A stretch of DNA of 59,858 nt from Fibrobacter succinogenes (GTDB taxonomy: Bacteria; Fibrobacterota; Fibrobacteria; Fibrobacterales; Fibrobacteraceae), in the NCBI GenBank assembly GCA_902768715.1, contig CACXMH010000005.1, positions 1 to 59,858 of the forward strand. The letters are read 5' to 3'. Both the position numbers and the translations under genes were made by a program. Below the pieces are notes generated by a model. It ran no database searches. It saw nothing but the letters and a program-made list of their open reading frames with translations, and was not told the origin of the DNA. Positions 1 through 8,676 of the stretch are shown in pieces. The stretch's first letter is position 1; every line of letters starts with the position of its first letter.

Positions 1-8
1 GGAGCGAT

Positions 9-1067
9 ATGGCCCAGACTCGACAGAAGAAGAATGTAATCAGGGTTTTTGAAGGCTTTGCTGGTTATGGCGGAGCATCCTTTGGATTGAAAAGAGCAAA
101 AAGAGCTTTGACGAATTTTGATTATACTGTTGTTGGTTATTCAGAGTTCGATAAATACGCTTCGAAGTTATTTGATGCAAATCATCGTGATGCGAAAGGA
201 AACCCTATAAAGAATTGGGGCGACATTACACAGATTGACCCTAATGAGTTGCCAGATTTTGATTTGTTTACAGGAGGATTTCCCTGCCAGCCATTCTCTT
301 CTGCTGGAATGCAAATGGGGACCGAAGACCCTTATGGCCGAGGGGCAATGCTTGGACATATCATTCGAATATGTCGGGTAAAAAAGCCGAAGTACATCCT
401 TTTGGAAAATGTTAAAGGCTTTACTTCTGGAAAGTTTAAGCCCATACATGATCAACTTGTAAAAGACCTGATTGAAATGGGGTACGGCACCAACGAAGAA
501 AATACATTGGCAAAGGTTGTTCTCAATTCGAAGGATTATGGTGTACCGCAGAATCGAGAACGCCTTTGGATGTTCGCTCGGTTAGGAGGATTACCAGAAA
601 ACTTTGAAATAAAACCTCCAGAAATCCAAAGCGATTTGAAAATGGCAGATTTCTTGGACAATACCCCTGAAAAATTTCTTTATCTGTCGGATGACCAAAT
701 TGCTCATTTGAAGGTGAAACATCATATTGATTCATTTGTTGTGAAAACACCGCTGTGTTTCGATGTGTATAACAAGAAAATCAAAAAAGATGGTTATAGC
801 ATAACAATTACCCAACCGGAACATAATAGCCTTCGTGTTATTGAACCGCCTAAGAAATCTGGAAAAGACAAGGGCAAGGAAATTGTTCGAAAGATGTCTG
901 TTCATGAGCAATTTCGTCTGATGGGTTTTGACATATCTCGCGATAAAAAGAATTGTGAAATCAACTTTGATGGACAATCGTATTCCCAGTTGTCTAAACG
1001 GGCAGGGAATGGTTGGGATGTGAACATTGTCGGAATCCTTCTAACCCATATATGGAGGCAATTGTAA
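9..1067 (+). CDS. DNA (cytosine-5-)-methyltransferase of an LlaJI-like R-M system
   Basis: C5 cytosine methyltransferase that would protect host DNA from the nuclease encoded just downstream. Visible motifs in order: SAM-binding FEGFAGYGG (about residues 14-22), catalytic GGFPCQPFSSAG with the nucleophile Cys93, ENV at 133-135, QNRERLW at 181-187, and a C-terminal GNGW motif. At 352 residues it is a normal length for a single-specificity enzyme. GGAG at bases 1-4 precedes the ATG, so the gene is complete. It overlaps the next gene by one base (TAATG), which indicates translational coupling. Composition is AT-richer than most of the window, suggesting horizontal acquisition. The LlaJI system proper uses two C5 methyltransferases; only one is visible, and a partner could lie left of the window. 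Confidence 0.93.
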   Translation: MAQTRQKKNVIRVFEGFAGYGGASFGLKRAKRALTNFDYTVVGYSEFDKYASKLFDANHRDAKGNPIKNWGDITQIDPNELPDFDLFTGGFPCQPFSSAGMQMGTEDPYGRGAMLGHIIRICRVKKPKYILLENVKGFTSGKFKPIHDQLVKDLIEMGYGTNEENTLAKVVLNSKDYGVPQNRERLWMFARLGGLPENFEIKPPEIQSDLKMADFLDNTPEKFLYLSDDQIAHLKVKHHIDSFVVKTPLCFDVYNKKIKKDGYSITITQPEHNSLRVIEPPKKSGKDKGKEIVRKMSVHEQFRLMGFDISRDKKNCEINFDGQSYSQLSKRAGNGWDVNIVGILLTHIWRQL

Positions 1068-2770
1068 TGAAATTAAAAAACACTGCATTCACAAACAATG
1101 TTTCTGTCTGGACTCCGTCAATTAATGATTTTCGATCAAATCCTGATTGGGGAATGGAAGTCGGTCAGAGTGAAAAGCATACATTTACCGAGGCTGGAAT
1201 AGACGAGATTCTAACCGCAATGGTTTATTACAAGATTCAAGATGAAAATGAAGTCATGGTTGGTCTAGGTAAAGGCGGAAAACTTCAACATTTTGATGAT
1301 TACGATGATAAAGAATTTGTTTTAACATCGCTGTTTCCTAAAGTCTATTTAAACGGGAAAAAATTGACGGGCCAGAAACTATTGATGTACATAACAAAAG
1401 ATTTAAGACGAAAAAATAACAAAGGTGAACCTAATATACATTTTGAAAGAAGGCAATTGAAGTTTAGTAAAAACTTGACATATCAAGGGAGAGAAGTAAA
1501 TAAAAATTGTATTGAAGCCATTTCAAATATTTATGGACAGAAATCAAGTTGGGCCATTCTGAAAATGAGAATTTTAAATGAAGACGAACTTCATTTGTAC
1601 GGAATAAAAGTTAGTGATGGGGAAAGAAAATACAAAAATAAAGATGCAAGAAATGATGAGTTTGAAAAGTTGTGGAAGGAACAGCATCCCAATGAAGAAT
1701 TGAATGATGAATGCGATGCTATTGAACAAAAAGATAAAAAGAAAGTTGTTGTATTCAAACAACCTCCTTTCACCCCCTCCCAAATCATCTACTACGGTGT
1801 TCCGGGGTGCGGAAAGAGCAATAGAATCAGGGAGGATCTGAAGAACGTTCCTGAGAAGAACAAGATTCGTGTCGTGTTCCACCCGGAATATACCAACGCC
1901 GAATTCATTGGGCAGATTTTGCCTGTCACAAATGGCGGCATTCGCTATGAATTTACTCCCGGACCGTTTACGCAAATCATCAAGCGGGCTTATCTCAATC
2001 CCAATGAACAATTTTACCTGGTTATCGAAGAAATCAACCGCGGTAATGCGGCTGCCATTTTCGGTGACACCTTCCAGTTGTTAGATAGGCTTAAGGCGGG
2101 GGAAACGGACTCTCTCGGCAACGATCCGGCAAATGCGGCGGTAAACACGTTTACAGAAGGCTGGAGCCAGTATTTTGTCCAGAACGATGATGTCAACGCC
2201 TATATTCGGGGAACTGAAAATAGCATTCAGATTGGGAGTATTCGCTTTGATTCGAATACGGCTATCCGCTTGCCGCCTAACCTTTCCATCTTGGCGACGA
2301 TGAATACTAGCGACCAGAATGTGTTCACGTTGGATAATGCCTTCCAGCGTCGTTTTGACATGGAATTGGTTCGCAACGAATTCGACCTCACTCAGCCCGC
2401 CGTCAATGCTCAGTACAACGCAGAAATTGACGATACCGGTATTAAATGGGGACAATTCTGGGGATGGATCAATGCCAAAATTACGGCAACCCTGAAAGGA
2501 CTTTCCAGCACCGAAGACAAGCGGCTTGGAGTCTGGTTCGTGAGCAACGTGGGCGGTATTATTGACGACAAGGTCTTTGCAGAAAAGGTCCTGAAGTTCC
2601 TGTGGGATGACGTTTTCAAGTTCAAGCGTCCGCAGATTTTTGCAGATGGTATCGATACCTTGGAAAAGTTGATTAACTCCTTTGAAAAACCGTCTGAAGG
2701 AAAAGAACGCTTTGACGTTTTCAAGGACAAGGCGAATCTTGTCGCATTTGTAGCATCGCCAACGCTGTAA
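1067..2770 (+). CDS. McrB/LlaJI R1-like AAA+ restriction ATPase (GTPase)
   Basis: Motor subunit of a two-subunit restriction enzyme. The AAA core shows Walker A GVPGCGKS (near residue 244), Walker B LVIEEINRGN (near 318), and the McrB-type MNTSDQN signature (near 412) followed by the arginine finger region AFQRRF. McrB proteins with the MNxxD motif hydrolyse GTP. The N-terminal 220 or so residues have no recognised motif and would be the DNA-recognition domain by family analogy. The ATG at 1067 is chosen because GGAGG at 1054-1058 sits 8 bases before it and it overlaps the methyltransferase stop. The N-terminal part is strikingly AT-rich while the AAA part is near 50 percent GC, a mosaic within one gene. 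The product is 567 residues. Confidence 0.88.
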   Translation: MKLKNTAFTNNVSVWTPSINDFRSNPDWGMEVGQSEKHTFTEAGIDEILTAMVYYKIQDENEVMVGLGKGGKLQHFDDYDDKEFVLTSLFPKVYLNGKKLTGQKLLMYITKDLRRKNNKGEPNIHFERRQLKFSKNLTYQGREVNKNCIEAISNIYGQKSSWAILKMRILNEDELHLYGIKVSDGERKYKNKDARNDEFEKLWKEQHPNEELNDECDAIEQKDKKKVVVFKQPPFTPSQIIYYGVPGCGKSNRIREDLKNVPEKNKIRVVFHPEYTNAEFIGQILPVTNGGIRYEFTPGPFTQIIKRAYLNPNEQFYLVIEEINRGNAAAIFGDTFQLLDRLKAGETDSLGNDPANAAVNTFTEGWSQYFVQNDDVNAYIRGTENSIQIGSIRFDSNTAIRLPPNLSILATMNTSDQNVFTLDNAFQRRFDMELVRNEFDLTQPAVNAQYNAEIDDTGIKWGQFWGWINAKITATLKGLSSTEDKRLGVWFVSNVGGIIDDKVFAEKVLKFLWDDVFKFKRPQIFADGIDTLEKLINSFEKPSEGKERFDVFKDKANLVAFVASPTL

Positions 2771-2776
2771 TCCTTG

Positions 2777-4180
2777 ATGCAAAAACTGAACGAAATATGT
2801 TCCTGCGAATCCAAGGCGAATTCGGAGACCGAGTTCGTCGGCATTCGTTGCGAAAAATCAAAGGAAGGTGGGGCGCTGGAAACAAGCATCATCTTTCCTT
2901 TGGGATATTTCAAAGATAACTCGGCTTTGCGCGAACTTCCCGAAGAAGAATTACGGGAATGTGTCGTCAATCTTTTTACGGTGCTTTCTGACCCTTCGCT
3001 GCAGGAACAGATTCATCAGGATTCGTCCATTTCCACATTCGCGGAGGAACATGGCGAATCTGAATTTCCGATGGTTTCGTACTTGAATGTTATCCGGAAT
3101 TTTCTTGATTTCGGCTACCTTGACGAAAAGGAAATTCTGTACAAAAAGGGCGCAAACGGGAAGATCAATTGGGGACGGACAATCAAGACCGTGCGACCCG
3201 TCATTACTGAAAACGAACAGAATCTTGTGTACCTGGATTTTGTCGCCCGTAAAGTCAGTTATAACGAAGATACGCTCATTACGCAGGTCCACAAGTTCTG
3301 CGTTCATGACGCTCTTGTGAAACTCGGATTTTTATTCGGCATAGATCCGTCCGAAGAACCGCTGTTGGATTTTGATTACGATTTGTTCTGTAACGCAATT
3401 CATTCTAAACTTGCGAAAACGTTTAACGACCGCGATTTACGCTTGCTCGCCGACTTGGCCCGAATTGTGGAGTATCTTGCCGGGCATAAAACCGAAGACG
3501 GAAAAACGGCAGACGATTTCTATTTTGGGGTAAACAAGTTCGCCCCCGTTTGGGAAGCGATGGTGGACAAAATTTTCGGGAAGTTGCCGAAGGGAGTTAC
3601 CAAGGATAAATTCAATCCGCATTTACGGTGGAATGACGGATGCCGCGATGAAAAACTTGATGAATCCGAAGAGGAAATAGTTCTGAACGACCCGAAACGT
3701 TCCACGTTACGCCCTGATACGATAATGGTTATGGGGGAGGGAGTGTATATCCTTGATTCCAAATACTACAAATACGGCTTGACTGGTTTCAATTCGCATT
3801 TGCCGGGGGCCGAATCCGTGTGTAAGCAGATGGCTTATGCGGAATATGTGGAAAAGATGCTGGGAGATCCTTCGACTCCGTTACACTTCGCTCAGGATGA
3901 CACCTCGCCAAAGCGTATTTATAATGTCTTCATTATGCCGTACTGTGCGGATGCTGGGAACTGGGATGAAACCAATGCCAAGTTTAGTGAAAAATTTGGT
4001 GAAACGGGATCGTTAAAAATGTGCCGCGTCGGCTATATCTACGGTGATTGGAAAGACTGCAAAAGGCCTTACCACAAAATTCACTGCATCCTCCTCGACA
4101 TGAAATCTGTCATGCGGAATTACGCAAACAAACCCTCTGCGCAAAGCGAACTCGCGGAGTTGATTGCATTGCAATCCTGA
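2777..4180 (+). CDS. LlaJI-family restriction endonuclease (McrC-like subunit)
   Basis: Predicted nuclease partner of the upstream AAA ATPase. The C-terminal half has a PD-(D/E)XK-type core: RPDTIMVM (Asp near residue 312), then YILDSKYYKYG (D-x-K near residues 325-329), as in the LlaJI R2/McrC families. The N-terminal half carries no motif I recognise. It begins 6 bases after the ATPase stop; I chose the ATG at 2777, although an in-frame TTG at 2774 is possible. The order methyltransferase, McrB-like, McrC-like on one strand with overlaps of a few bases supports a single R-M operon. The length of 467 residues fits the family. Function is inferred from family and context. Confidence 0.82.
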   Translation: MQKLNEICSCESKANSETEFVGIRCEKSKEGGALETSIIFPLGYFKDNSALRELPEEELRECVVNLFTVLSDPSLQEQIHQDSSISTFAEEHGESEFPMVSYLNVIRNFLDFGYLDEKEILYKKGANGKINWGRTIKTVRPVITENEQNLVYLDFVARKVSYNEDTLITQVHKFCVHDALVKLGFLFGIDPSEEPLLDFDYDLFCNAIHSKLAKTFNDRDLRLLADLARIVEYLAGHKTEDGKTADDFYFGVNKFAPVWEAMVDKIFGKLPKGVTKDKFNPHLRWNDGCRDEKLDESEEEIVLNDPKRSTLRPDTIMVMGEGVYILDSKYYKYGLTGFNSHLPGAESVCKQMAYAEYVEKMLGDPSTPLHFAQDDTSPKRIYNVFIMPYCADAGNWDETNAKFSEKFGETGSLKMCRVGYIYGDWKDCKRPYHKIHCILLDMKSVMRNYANKPSAQSELAELIALQS

Positions 4181-4440
4181 AATTCAATGTACGCGTCTCG
4201 TTATGTAAGATTTTCTCCGTGTTCTCGAATTTCGTAAACAGTATTTGCGAAATTGGGGCAACACTGTTGCCCCAATCTGAAGTTTTGCCCGATTTTACTC
4301 TTTCGTGGTCCCATTACCTGGTCCTCATGCGCATCAAGAACGCTGATGAACGGTGGGACATCAAGCTGTGTCATCCCGTGTCTTTTGGCAAGGTTACCAA
4401 CCGAATCCTTTTCGTCATGATGCAGTAGAAAACAGGCGAC
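4181..4440. other. Gene-free stretch after the R-M operon
   Basis: I see no convincing gene here. The short open frames on both strands lack ribosome-binding sites and recognisable motifs. The stretch does hold a perfect 11-bp inverted repeat at 4252-4276 (ATTGGGGCAAC, 3-base loop, then its complement). It is not followed by a T-run, so it may be an RNA processing hairpin or an operator rather than a terminator. Degenerate remnants of mobile DNA are possible but cannot be shown from the sequence. Confidence 0.5.
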
Positions 4441-4469
4441 GGGCAAAAAAGTTTTTGCCCCGCTTTTTC
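4441..4469 (+). terminator. Hairpin with T-run, probable end of the R-M operon
   Basis: GGGCAAAAA and TTTTTGCCC form a 9-bp stem with a 2-base loop, followed by CCGC and a run of five T. It lies directly upstream of the M23 peptidase gene, so it separates the two transcription units. Confidence 0.55.
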
Positions 4470-4477
4470 TAACTTTT
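4470..4477 (+). promoter_or_regulatory. Candidate -7 box (TAnnTTTn) for the M23 gene
   Basis: TAACTTTT matches the first seven positions of the FCB-type -7 consensus TAnnTTTG and ends 4 bases before the ATG at 4482. No Shine-Dalgarno sequence is present, so a leaderless mRNA is implied. This is an inference from pattern only. Confidence 0.35.
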
Positions 4478-4481
4478 TTAT

Positions 4482-6305
4482 ATGCGCTTATCCAAGAACA
4501 TTTTCACCGCCCTGTGCCTTGCGGTTGCCACTTCTGCAAGTCTCGCAACCGCCGCAGAACCCGTCTATTCCCCCTTCCAGAAAGACGCCTACCTCACCTC
4601 CTCCTTTGGCGAGAACCGCGGCACCCGCTACCACGCCGGCGTGGACTACTCCACCCTCATGGAAGAGGGTTGGGTCATCTACGCTCCCGAAAACGGCAAG
4701 GTCGAAGAAATCCGGGTCTCCCCCTTCTTTTACGGCAAGGTGATGTTCTTCAAGGGCGAAAGCGGCAAGACCTGGGTCTTTGCCCACCAGAGCAGTTTCG
4801 GCAAGCTGGACAGCCTCTATATCGCAGAACAGTTCAGCAAAAAGAGCAACGACGTCACCCTGAAACCGAACGCTCCCTACAAGAAGGGCGACACCCTGAC
4901 ATTTTCCGGTAGCACCGGCATCGGTAACCCCCACCTGCACCTGGAAATCCGCCAGGGCAAGAACAACGTGATTTCTCCCTGCAGAAACGGGGTCTATTGC
5001 GGTGACACCCTGGACCCCCAGATTTTCGGCATGGCTGTGTGGCAAAAAGACGACATGACCGTCACTGGCCCCGAAGCCCTGGACAAGGGCTGCGTGGAAT
5101 ACCCGGGCTGGAAAAAGGAAAAGGCCTACCTGGCGGTAAAGATTGCCGACTACAGCCGCCACCCCAAGGAGAATCCCATGTCTATCCGCAGGCTCACCCT
5201 GTGGGAGGGCAAAAAGAAGGCCTACGAAAAAATCCAGGACACCCTGACCTACGGCAACATGCTGAAAATCCGTACGGAACTGCTGTGGGCCGAAGAGGCG
5301 GACACCGCCGGAGACTGGCACTTTGTAGATGCCGCCCTGAAGGCTGGTTCCAAGTACCGAGTAGAAGTAGAAGACATGGTGGGCAAAAAGGTTTCCCGGG
5401 AATTCACCTTCCAGGACTCCTGTGCGGCTAACTCCCCCATATTGCAAAAGCAGGTGCAGGAATCTCCCCTGTACAGCTTTATGAGCCGGAGCATGCTGGA
5501 CCTTGCCCTCTGCGACAAGGGCCAAAAGTTCTCGGTGATGGACAGCTCCAAGAACATCCTCGACGAGGACCTGTGCAAAGCGTTCCCCCACCGGGGAATC
5601 ACTCTCGGTAAAATCGCCCAGAAGTTCCCCAAGGCCAGGTTCATCGGGCATAAGGCCGGGACCATCACCATGCACGCCGTTCACCAGGACGAAAAGAACG
5701 TGCAGTGGAACACGACCCTGGACAGCATGGCCATTTTCCAGAAAATCACCAAGCTCCGCAGTGCCTTCGGTAACGAAACGCAGGTGCTGGCCGTCACCAG
5801 GGCCCACACCGACAGCCTGGACTTTTACGAGTTCCACCCCAAGGGCCTCCACTTTACGGGCAGCTGGGAAGTCTGCCTGGACCCCGGCAAGGAATCCGCA
5901 CCGCTCTACTGGCTGGGCGAGACAAGCCGCCGCTGGTTTATCTTTAGCAAGCAGGAGGGCACAGACAAGCGCTGCGCCCAGGTGAACGAACTCCGTGACC
6001 TTGCAAACATCCTGAACAAGACCGCACCCACCCTGGGTACACCCTACTGGGGCAAGTCCTTTATCATGGGCAAGGAACAGGACGTGCTGCGCATTCCCAC
6101 CTTGTTCCGCTACGACGGATTCGAGAACGGCAACTCCATACAGACCACCGTGAACGGCAACTGGATTCCTACCGAATACGATTCCGAACCCCGCGAAATC
6201 GTGCTGGACGGGCGCCGCCTCAAAAAAGGTGACAAGCTCCACATCCAACTGGAAGACGAAGCCCACAACAAGGCGGAATACGACGTGGTAGTGCCGAAAT
6301 TTTAA
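4482..6305 (+). CDS. Secreted M23-family (LytM-like) metallopeptidase
   Basis: Predicted periplasmic or secreted peptidoglycan endopeptidase or regulator. A signal peptide (residues 1-25, ending ATAA|E) is followed at once by the M23 domain: RYHAGVDYS supplies the zinc ligands His51 and Asp55, and GNPHLHLEI near residue 150 supplies the HxH motif, so the catalytic set looks complete. The remaining 400 or so residues are an unassigned C-terminal region rich in predicted beta strands, with several Cys. The family domain is usually near 100 residues, so most of this 607-residue protein is extra sequence of unknown role. The start is fixed by the signal peptide. A 592-residue antisense open frame is a codon-bias shadow. 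Confidence 0.85.
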   Translation: MRLSKNIFTALCLAVATSASLATAAEPVYSPFQKDAYLTSSFGENRGTRYHAGVDYSTLMEEGWVIYAPENGKVEEIRVSPFFYGKVMFFKGESGKTWVFAHQSSFGKLDSLYIAEQFSKKSNDVTLKPNAPYKKGDTLTFSGSTGIGNPHLHLEIRQGKNNVISPCRNGVYCGDTLDPQIFGMAVWQKDDMTVTGPEALDKGCVEYPGWKKEKAYLAVKIADYSRHPKENPMSIRRLTLWEGKKKAYEKIQDTLTYGNMLKIRTELLWAEEADTAGDWHFVDAALKAGSKYRVEVEDMVGKKVSREFTFQDSCAANSPILQKQVQESPLYSFMSRSMLDLALCDKGQKFSVMDSSKNILDEDLCKAFPHRGITLGKIAQKFPKARFIGHKAGTITMHAVHQDEKNVQWNTTLDSMAIFQKITKLRSAFGNETQVLAVTRAHTDSLDFYEFHPKGLHFTGSWEVCLDPGKESAPLYWLGETSRRWFIFSKQEGTDKRCAQVNELRDLANILNKTAPTLGTPYWGKSFIMGKEQDVLRIPTLFRYDGFENGNSIQTTVNGNWIPTEYDSEPREIVLDGRRLKKGDKLHIQLEDEAHNKAEYDVVVPKF

Positions 6306-6373
6306 TTCGGAGTTCGGATTTCAGACTTCAGAATTATTATAATTCCTAACTCCGAAATCCGAATTCATAACTT
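6304..6373. repeat. Heptad-periodic palindromic array (site 1)
   Basis: Ten consecutive 7-base units, beginning inside the stop codon of the M23 gene. Left units such as AATTCGG, AGTTCGG and ATTTCAG are roughly complementary to right units such as CTAACTC, CGAAATC and CGAATTC, so the element can fold on itself. It fills nearly the whole gap to the next gene. It is the same class as the other heptad arrays in this window but has its own unit sequence. Confidence 0.7.
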
Positions 6374-6379
6374 CAAGTC

Positions 6380-7138
6380 ATGCGTCTCTCGTTTACAAAA
6401 ATCATCTTCACGATGGCCCTGGCCTGTTCCGGAGCTATTGCCCAGGAGCTGTGTCCGCATTTTCTTTTGGACAAGGACCTGGTGGTAAACGTAGAAGGCA
6501 GGTTCGTAAACGAGGCCAAGAGCCGTACCAGCATGGACATCCAGTGGAGGCACCATCCGGAAGCCCTGGACACTTTTTACGTGAGTTTCCCCAACGCCAA
6601 GCCCTTCCGTTTTATTACCGCGGGGGCCTACCGCTACATGGAATTCGAGAACCCGAAAGTCAAGCGGCAGCTGGGGCTGCACCACCTGCGGGAGACCATC
6701 GGCAATACTCCCCTCAGGCTAGACGACCTGGAACTCCTCGCCAACGGGGCGTTCCTCTGCAAGGACACTACGGAGCAGCCCGCCACCGTCCTCTCGACCG
6801 CACTTTCCAACATGTGGTGGTCCATGTCCGTCAACCGGCTAGAAGAACCGGACAGCGTCTCCATGAGGGGCGCCTACAAGGAAAGCAGGCTTTTTAGAAT
6901 CGGGCAGTGGAAGGACTTTTCGGGAACAAGACTCCCGACCTTGATCAAGCTTACAAGCGATAAATACCGGGGCGACCTCTGGGTGCGTTCCGCCTACACC
7001 GCCGAGGCCCTGAAAGAAGACCCCATAAAGTCCCGCTACAAGAACGGGTTCAACGGCCTATTCCGAAAGGTCCCGGGAGAGGGGAAACGGAAAATACCCC
7101 TCATACTCAAGCTGAACCAGGAACTCCTGCGCAACTGA
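6380..7138 (+). CDS. Hypothetical secreted protein
   Basis: I do not recognise this 252-residue protein. The N-terminus is a clear signal peptide (charged MRLSFTK, hydrophobic core, cleavage likely after SGAIA|QE). The mature part is mixed alpha/beta with two Cys and many basic residues and shows no transmembrane segment, so a periplasmic or secreted location is likely. It follows the M23 gene in the same direction, separated only by a heptad repeat, and may be in the same unit. Its last 81 bases overlap the 3' end of the convergent gene on the other strand. No function is assigned. Confidence 0.72.
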   Translation: MRLSFTKIIFTMALACSGAIAQELCPHFLLDKDLVVNVEGRFVNEAKSRTSMDIQWRHHPEALDTFYVSFPNAKPFRFITAGAYRYMEFENPKVKRQLGLHHLRETIGNTPLRLDDLELLANGAFLCKDTTEQPATVLSTALSNMWWSMSVNRLEEPDSVSMRGAYKESRLFRIGQWKDFSGTRLPTLIKLTSDKYRGDLWVRSAYTAEALKEDPIKSRYKNGFNGLFRKVPGEGKRKIPLILKLNQELLRN

Positions 7139-8041
7139 GCCGTCGTAGAACCTGGACTTGTGCCGTTTCCAACCGCCGAACTGCAGCGTGACGCTGTTCA
7201 GCCCATTGTTCCAGGATAGCTGCGGACCAGCCTTGATTATCCCGTAACCCAGGGATTCCTTTTCTACGGAGCCGCCCTTGCGCAGATAACCTGTGCGTAG
7301 GTAGTTCGTCTCGAAAACACCCGCAAAGTATTCGTTGAATGCCAGGCGGCCGTAGAACTGCAGTTCCATCAAGAAATCCCTGTTGAATATGGGCATGTTC
7401 CTTTTGTAGTCGTAGCTCTTGGCTTCAAAGTCCGTAGTGATGTCCGACAGCACGTAATGGACGCCAACCCCCAGCAGCGATCCCGCCTTGAAGAAGTATT
7501 CCACCGAAGCGCCAAAGTCGAACAGCTGGGAGTAGTCCCAGGCCGCAGAATCGTTTTGCCGCACATTGTCGGAGATGTAGTCGGCATTCCAGGTTTCCGC
7601 AATTTTGCCGGAACCTTCCACATCGGAGGTCACCATTTCCAGGTTGGAATTGAAATAGAGGTAGCTCTCGTACATGAACGACACCTCCAGCTGGGGGTTC
7701 GTCCTGAGCGGCCTAAGGCCGAGACCTGCAGTATAACCGCCATAAAAAGGAGATACTTCCAAGGAGGCCGCCATTTTCAGGTAGGTGGGCGTAACGCCCA
7801 AGGCATCGCCGTAATTCAGGCTATCCAAGGGTTCAAGCCAGGTGTAACGCAAAGAACCCTCGGCCTGGGGCAGCCACTGCCCCCACACGAAGGGGGTGTT
7901 GCCCATGAGCCGCCAAGACAGGTTAGGGCCAAACCTGAAGCCGTTCTGGGCACTCTGGTTGAAGTCGCCGGCCAGGGCCGGTGCGGCAAACACCGCGAGC
8001 ACCACGAGAAAACGCGCCAATGTCATGCGAATCGCAATCAT
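7058..8041 (-). CDS. Hypothetical outer-membrane beta-barrel-like protein
   Basis: A 327-residue protein with an N-terminal signal peptide (MTLARFLVVLAVFAAPALA|G). The mature part has alternating aromatic/polar strands and ends in a strand-like tail (EFLVQLEYEGYF), which suggests an outer-membrane barrel; no specific family is recognised. The open frame continues upstream to 8575 but the signal peptide places the start at ATG 8041 (or ATG 8026). It is divergent from the BamE-like lipoprotein gene, with 84 AT-rich bases between them that must hold both promoters. Its 3' end overlaps the convergent gene by 81 bases. Confidence 0.72.
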   Translation of the reverse strand: MIAIRMTLARFLVVLAVFAAPALAGDFNQSAQNGFRFGPNLSWRLMGNTPFVWGQWLPQAEGSLRYTWLEPLDSLNYGDALGVTPTYLKMAASLEVSPFYGGYTAGLGLRPLRTNPQLEVSFMYESYLYFNSNLEMVTSDVEGSGKIAETWNADYISDNVRQNDSAAWDYSQLFDFGASVEYFFKAGSLLGVGVHYVLSDITTDFEAKSYDYKRNMPIFNRDFLMELQFYGRLAFNEYFAGVFETNYLRTGYLRKGGSVEKESLGYGIIKAGPQLSWNNGLNSVTLQFGGWKRHKSRFYDGSVAQEFLVQLEYEGYFPFPLSRDLSE

Positions 8042-8125
8042 TTCAGCAAAAAAATAAAAATAATTGCCACTTTTGCTCCACAAATTCTTATTATTAGGGG
8101 CAAATAAATCTTTATAGGAGAATCT

Positions 8126-8566
8126 ATGAAACTCGCACATATTTGCCTCCTGGGGCTCTCCGCCATGCTGTTCTGGAGCTGCGCCAGCCGCTATTCCTCT
8201 CCGGTCCTTATCGAACGTGGCGAAGGCCGCAAGGAATACGAACGTGAATATTTCGCCATCAAGGAAAGCATGGGCATCGACAAGCGCCTGAAAGACGTGT
8301 TCAAGCAGGGCTATATCGAAGAAGGCATGACCAACGACATGGTGAACCTCTTGTGGGGACCTCCTGACCACGAAAAGACCGACGACACCTCCAGCGTGTG
8401 GGAATACTACACCCGCGAGGGCGAACTGATTACCCGCCTCTTCTGGAAGCACCCCGACGAAGCCCGCCTCAAGGGCTACGAAGAGGAATGGATCCTGGTG
8501 AAGATCGAGGGTGACCGCTACGGCGGCTCTCCGGCCCCCACTTCCAGCAAGTCCAGCAACTACTAA
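8126..8566 (+). CDS. Small lipoprotein with SmpA/BamE-like motif
   Basis: A 146-residue lipoprotein: the signal sequence ends in a lipobox (LFWSC, Cys at about residue 19). The middle part carries GMTNDMVNLLWGPPDHEK, which resembles the GMT...V..L.G.PD signature of the SmpA/OmlA/BamE fold, followed by WEYYTREGELITRLFW, as expected for that small alpha/beta fold. BamE itself is an accessory lipoprotein of outer-membrane protein assembly; whether this protein has that job is inference. AGGAG lies 6-7 bases before the ATG. A strong terminator follows, so this is a single-gene unit. Confidence 0.78.
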   Translation: MKLAHICLLGLSAMLFWSCASRYSSPVLIERGEGRKEYEREYFAIKESMGIDKRLKDVFKQGYIEEGMTNDMVNLLWGPPDHEKTDDTSSVWEYYTREGELITRLFWKHPDEARLKGYEEEWILVKIEGDRYGGSPAPTSSKSSNY

Positions 8567-8588
8567 TTTGAGCAATAGACGATATTTC

Positions 8589-8619
8589 AGGCCTGCCCCC
8601 GGGGTTAGGCCTTTTTTTT
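8589..8619 (+). terminator. Rho-independent terminator
   Basis: AGGCC...GGCCT outer stem with an inner GCCCC/GGGG pairing, followed by a run of eight T. It ends the lipoprotein unit just before the tpiA promoter. Confidence 0.85.
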
Positions 8620-8634
8620 CGCCCGTTTTATTTC

Positions 8635-8642
8635 TAAATTTA
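8635..8642 (+). promoter_or_regulatory. Candidate -7 box of tpiA
   Basis: TAAATTTA fits TAnnTTT(G) and lies 34 bases before the tpiA ATG, leaving room for the Shine-Dalgarno site AAGGAG. It sits immediately after the preceding terminator, which is where a promoter is needed. Confidence 0.45.
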
Positions 8643-8676
8643 CGCCCGTTAAATTTAAACCCTCCAAGGAGTATCT

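Noticed and set aside
4201-4446. An 81-codon minus-strand frame in the gap after the R-M operon
   Set aside because: No ribosome-binding site or recognisable motif, and it spans an inverted repeat; not supportable as a gene.
4488-6266. A 592-codon open frame antisense to the M23 peptidase gene
   Set aside because: It mirrors the high-GC third-position bias of the real gene, has no ribosome-binding site or motif, and the sense strand has a signal peptide and catalytic motifs.
8042-8575. Extension of the minus-strand barrel-like frame upstream of 8041
   Set aside because: It runs antisense through the BamE-like lipoprotein gene; the signal peptide begins at 8041 or 8026.
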